Origin: an uncultured Nitrospira sp.
Lineage (GTDB): Bacteria; Nitrospirota; Nitrospiria; Nitrospirales; Nitrospiraceae
Assembly (NCBI GenBank): GCA_902500995.1
Contig: CABVSR010000008.1
Span: 1 to 64,000 of the forward strand
Length of the DNA stretch: 64,000 bases
Reading direction: 5' to 3'
Below are positions 61,713-64,000 of the stretch, one piece after another. The position numbers were made by a program, and so were the translations under genes. Numbering within the stretch: position 1 is the first letter of the stretch; every line of letters starts with the position of its first letter. Under the pieces are notes generated by a model. The model was not told the origin of the DNA. It was given only the letters and a program-made list of their open reading frames with translations, and did no database searches.

Positions 61713-62936
61713 TTATCGCTTGAGATTGACGAGTTCCTGCAACATTTCGTCGCTGGTCGTGATGGCCCGCGAATTGGCCTGGAACGCGCGCTGCGTAATG
61801 ATCATGTCGACGAATTCTTTTCCCAAATCCACGTTGGACTGTTCCACCGTGCCCGACAGAACCCGGCCCAATCCATTGATCGTCGGGGCTCCGGCCAGGG
61901 CCGCGCCCGATTCGACGGTCTCCAGGAAGTGGTTGTCGCCGACATTGGCCAATCCATCGGGATTGGTAAACCGGCTCAACACCACTTGCGCGAGGGCTCG
62001 CGTCTGCCCATTCGTAAACTGCGCCATGACCCGCCCTTCTTTGTCGACGCTGATGCGGTCGAGCGTGCCGGAGGAATATCCGTTTTGCGTCTGGCTCTGC
62101 ACGCCGGAGGCGGCGCCGAACTGCGTGAACGAGGCCAGGTTTACCGTGACGCTTTGCGGGGTGGTCGCTCCATTGGTGAACGCAGCGGTGATCGTCTGCG
62201 TCCCGCCTGCCGTGACGGCGCCGCTCGCGTTAAACGTCATGTTGGTTTGCGCGGCGGCTGCGCCGCCGTCGATCTGCGAATACACGCCCCAGGCATTCGC
62301 GGCGGTCTTCCGGAAATACAACTGCATTTGATGTGAATTGCCCAACGAGTCATAAAACGTCATGCCCGTTGAAAAGTTATATGACGTGGTATCGTTCACA
62401 CTGAACGCGGTCGTCGGGGCCGTGGCGTTCGCATTCAGATTCCCGAGAATCGTCGCCGTGCTGGTGGTCTGCGGCGGGACCGCGCTCGAGGTCAAGGTGA
62501 TGCCTCCGATCGTGCTGGTGATATTGCCGATCGTATCGGCCTGGTATCCTTGCAACAGCGCTCCGCTGGCATCAACCACCCGCCCCACACTGTCCACCTT
62601 GAATTGCCCCGCCCTGGTGTAGAAATTCGAGCCCGACGCATTTCGCACGAGATAAAAGCCGTTTCCATCGACCGCCAAATCGAACGTGTTCCCGGTCGTG
62701 GTCATCGAGCCCTGCGAGAAATTCGTCTGCACATCATTGAGGTAGACGCCGAGGCCGATCTGGTCGCTGCCGGCTCCGCCCGCCATGCTGGACGAAATCA
62801 AATCCGAAAAGGTCGCCCGACTGGACTTAAATCCCGCCGTCCCCACGTTGGCGATGTTATTGCCGATGACACCCATGGCGTTCCCGTACGAACTCAATCC
62901 GGTCACCGCGGTGAACATCGAAGTCAAAATGCCCAT
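61713..62936 (-). CDS. flgE: FlgE, hook protein
   Basis: 407 residues. N-terminal TAVTGLSSYGNAMGVIGNNI with ANVGTAGFKSSR, and C-terminal EFVDMIITQRAFQANSRAI, are FlgE signatures. The centre is Thr/Ala/Asn-rich as usual for hook proteins. ATG 62936 follows CAAGGAGGAGAG. Confidence 0.97.
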   Translation of the reverse strand: MGILTSMFTAVTGLSSYGNAMGVIGNNIANVGTAGFKSSRATFSDLISSSMAGGAGSDQIGLGVYLNDVQTNFSQGSMTTTGNTFDLAVDGNGFYLVRNASGSNFYTRAGQFKVDSVGRVVDASGALLQGYQADTIGNITSTIGGITLTSSAVPPQTTSTATILGNLNANATAPTTAFSVNDTTSYNFSTGMTFYDSLGNSHQMQLYFRKTAANAWGVYSQIDGGAAAAQTNMTFNASGAVTAGGTQTITAAFTNGATTPQSVTVNLASFTQFGAASGVQSQTQNGYSSGTLDRISVDKEGRVMAQFTNGQTRALAQVVLSRFTNPDGLANVGDNHFLETVESGAALAGAPTINGLGRVLSGTVEQSNVDLGKEFVDMIITQRAFQANSRAITTSDEMLQELVNLKR

Positions 62937-63005
62937 GATCTCTCCTCCTTGTTGCCTGGCTCTCTTATCTGCTTTTCAATCGTCCGCCGTTGGGGCCGAT
63001 CATCG

Positions 63006-63293
63006 TCATGCAGCCGCTGTCTTGTTAGTCTCCGTCGTCTTAGGTTGGGCGGACTCCTGGAGCGCGACACTTTTTTCCATCAGTGTCACCAGCTTGGACA
63101 TTTGCTCCAACTGGGAGAATTGGGCCGTCTGCGCGATGAACGCCTCATTTTCGAGCGGCTTCAGCGGGTCCTGATGTTGAAGTTGCGTCACCAAGAGTTT
63201 GAGGAAATCATCTTTGCCGAGCGGTCTGGGTCCGGTGGTCGTTGTCGATGCATCGGCTGAATTCGACTGGGTAATCACTTTGCTGATATCCAT
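63006..63293 (-). CDS. flgD: FlgD, minimal hook cap scaffold
   Basis: 95 residues. The conserved N-terminal region is intact ([20 protein letters not shown] and [14 protein letters not shown]), but the C-terminal Tudor/FnIII-type part of about 120 residues found in enteric FlgD is missing. The stop is clean and the Thr/Lys-rich tail shows no frameshift. Short FlgD proteins exist in several phyla. ATG 63293 follows GAGGGAGGA. Confidence 0.93.
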   Translation of the reverse strand: MDISKVITQSNSADASTTTTGPRPLGKDDFLKLLVTQLQHQDPLKPLENEAFIAQTAQFSQLEQMSKLVTLMEKSVALQESAQPKTTETNKTAAA

Positions 63294-63305
63294 AGGTCCT
63301 CCCTC

Positions 63306-64000
63306 TCAGGCAAACAGACTCACGCGTTCGTTGGATCTGGCACCAGCCTCTCCCCTCGCCGCGCGCTCCTCTTCTCGTGGCGAGCCCTGGGACTGGTTCG
63401 TGGACGGCGTGCGGCCCTGCTGCTGTTGCTGCTGAAACAGCCAGGCGTTGTCTCCGCGCCCCTGTTGTTGATCGACCGTCACCCGTAACATGCCCATCTC
63501 CAGGCCGGTCGTCCGCAGCGACGATTCCAATGTTTGTCCTTGTTGCAACAAGCCCTGCCCCAATTCCCCATGTTCCGTCCGGATATGCGCATGCACGGTT
63601 TGGTCGCTCATCATGACCCGGACACGTAACGCCCCCATGTCCAGCGGATCCAAATCCAGCGTGACGCTCTGTGAAACGGGAGCCATCTCACGCATCTCCC
63701 CCAGCCGTTCGGATTCGGACGCGCGCAGCACCGCGGTTGCCTGGCCTGACTCGCCGCGCCCGAACGAGCCCTCGCTCGCGGCCGGCGCCGATGGAGTCAC
63801 GCCATTCATCCGTTCCAGGAATGCCGGCCGAGGGTTCTGGTCAATGATTGGGGACTGGTTCGGCAGGGAACGGTCGCCTTCCGCGGACGAATCGGAAAAA
63901 CTTTGTCCGCCCTGTTCCATGAAACGTTCTGCACCGGTCCCTGTTTGGCCTTCGCTCACCGACGTTCCCTGCGCAAGCGCATCGAGAATGGCCGAACGGT
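63306..64000 (-). CDS. fliK: FliK, hook-length control protein, C-terminal part (cut by window edge)
   Basis: At least 231 residues; the frame is open at the right edge, so the N-terminal part lies outside. The C-terminal domain fits FliK: LDLDPLDMGALRVRVMMSD, then GLLQQGQTLESSLRTTGLEM. It is followed by a Gln/Arg-rich tail (FQQQQQQGR). FliK measures hook length and triggers the FlhB switch. A GTG at 63959 is inside the open frame and is not taken as the start. Confidence 0.9.
   Translation of the reverse strand, partial: RSAILDALAQGTSVSEGQTGTGAERFMEQGGQSFSDSSAEGDRSLPNQSPIIDQNPRPAFLERMNGVTPSAPAASEGSFGRGESGQATAVLRASESERLGEMREMAPVSQSVTLDLDPLDMGALRVRVMMSDQTVHAHIRTEHGELGQGLLQQGQTLESSLRTTGLEMGMLRVTVDQQQGRGDNAWLFQQQQQQGRTPSTNQSQGSPREEERAARGEAGARSNERVSLFA

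Overview
The window is a dense, GC-rich bacterial motility region of a Gram-negative type: it encodes P-ring and L-ring proteins, a lipoprotein FlgH, and periplasmic chemoreceptor domains. Gene order and the mix of FlhF/FlhG, CheZ, CheV, CsrA/FliW and a flagellar glycan locus suggest a member of the Nitrospirota, perhaps a Nitrospira. That assignment is an inference from layout, not from a database match. Nearly all genes lie on the minus strand, so transcription runs from high to low coordinates.

Region 1 (about 1-9100, minus) is a chemotaxis operon: a helix-turn-helix gene, cheR, cheY, cheZ, cheA, cheV, cheB and two methyl-accepting receptors. One receptor carries a c-type heme motif; the other is cut by the window edge. 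A MinD/ParA-like ATPase (9215-10144, plus) is divergently transcribed from the head of this operon. Region 2 (10180-15044) is the filament module: a PilZ protein, a FliT-like protein, fliS, fliD, flaG, flagellin and an unknown protein.

Region 3 (15095-35504, minus) is a sugar-building and glycosyltransferase island directly behind flagellin. It holds two GT9 enzymes, a CgeB-like transferase, a roughly 1,800-residue enzyme with four transferase domains and a methyltransferase domain, two B12-type radical SAM proteins, a thiamine-diphosphate enzyme, an aminotransferase, a nucleotidyltransferase, a GHMP sugar kinase, an SDR epimerase and a DegT-fold enzyme whose PLP lysine is replaced by histidine. 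Its position suggests that it makes an unusual nucleotide sugar and attaches it to the flagellum or cell surface. Region 4 (35698-40717) holds a YcgR-like PilZ protein and, divergently, an HD-GYP phosphodiesterase with a large hybrid histidine kinase.

Region 5 (40831-64000, minus) is the main flagellar structural block: partial fliK, flgD, flgE; fliL-M-N-O-P-Q-R, flhB, flhA, flhF, flhG, fliA; a degenerate GGDEF gene; flgF, G, A, H, I, J; flgM, flgN, flgK, flgL; csrA and fliW. fliE/F/G/H/I/J and flgB/C are not in the window.

The regulatory sequences read by eye form a hierarchy. Two good sigma-54 sites precede fliL and flgF. Six sites sharing a CCGATA core and spaced like sigma-28 (FliA) promoters precede flagellin, flgM, csrA-fliW, the chemotaxis operon, and both divergent c-di-GMP genes. 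The flagellin leader places its ribosome-binding site in a small GGA-loop hairpin, which fits CsrA control with FliW as antagonist. No tRNA, rRNA, CRISPR array, insertion sequence or integrase was seen.
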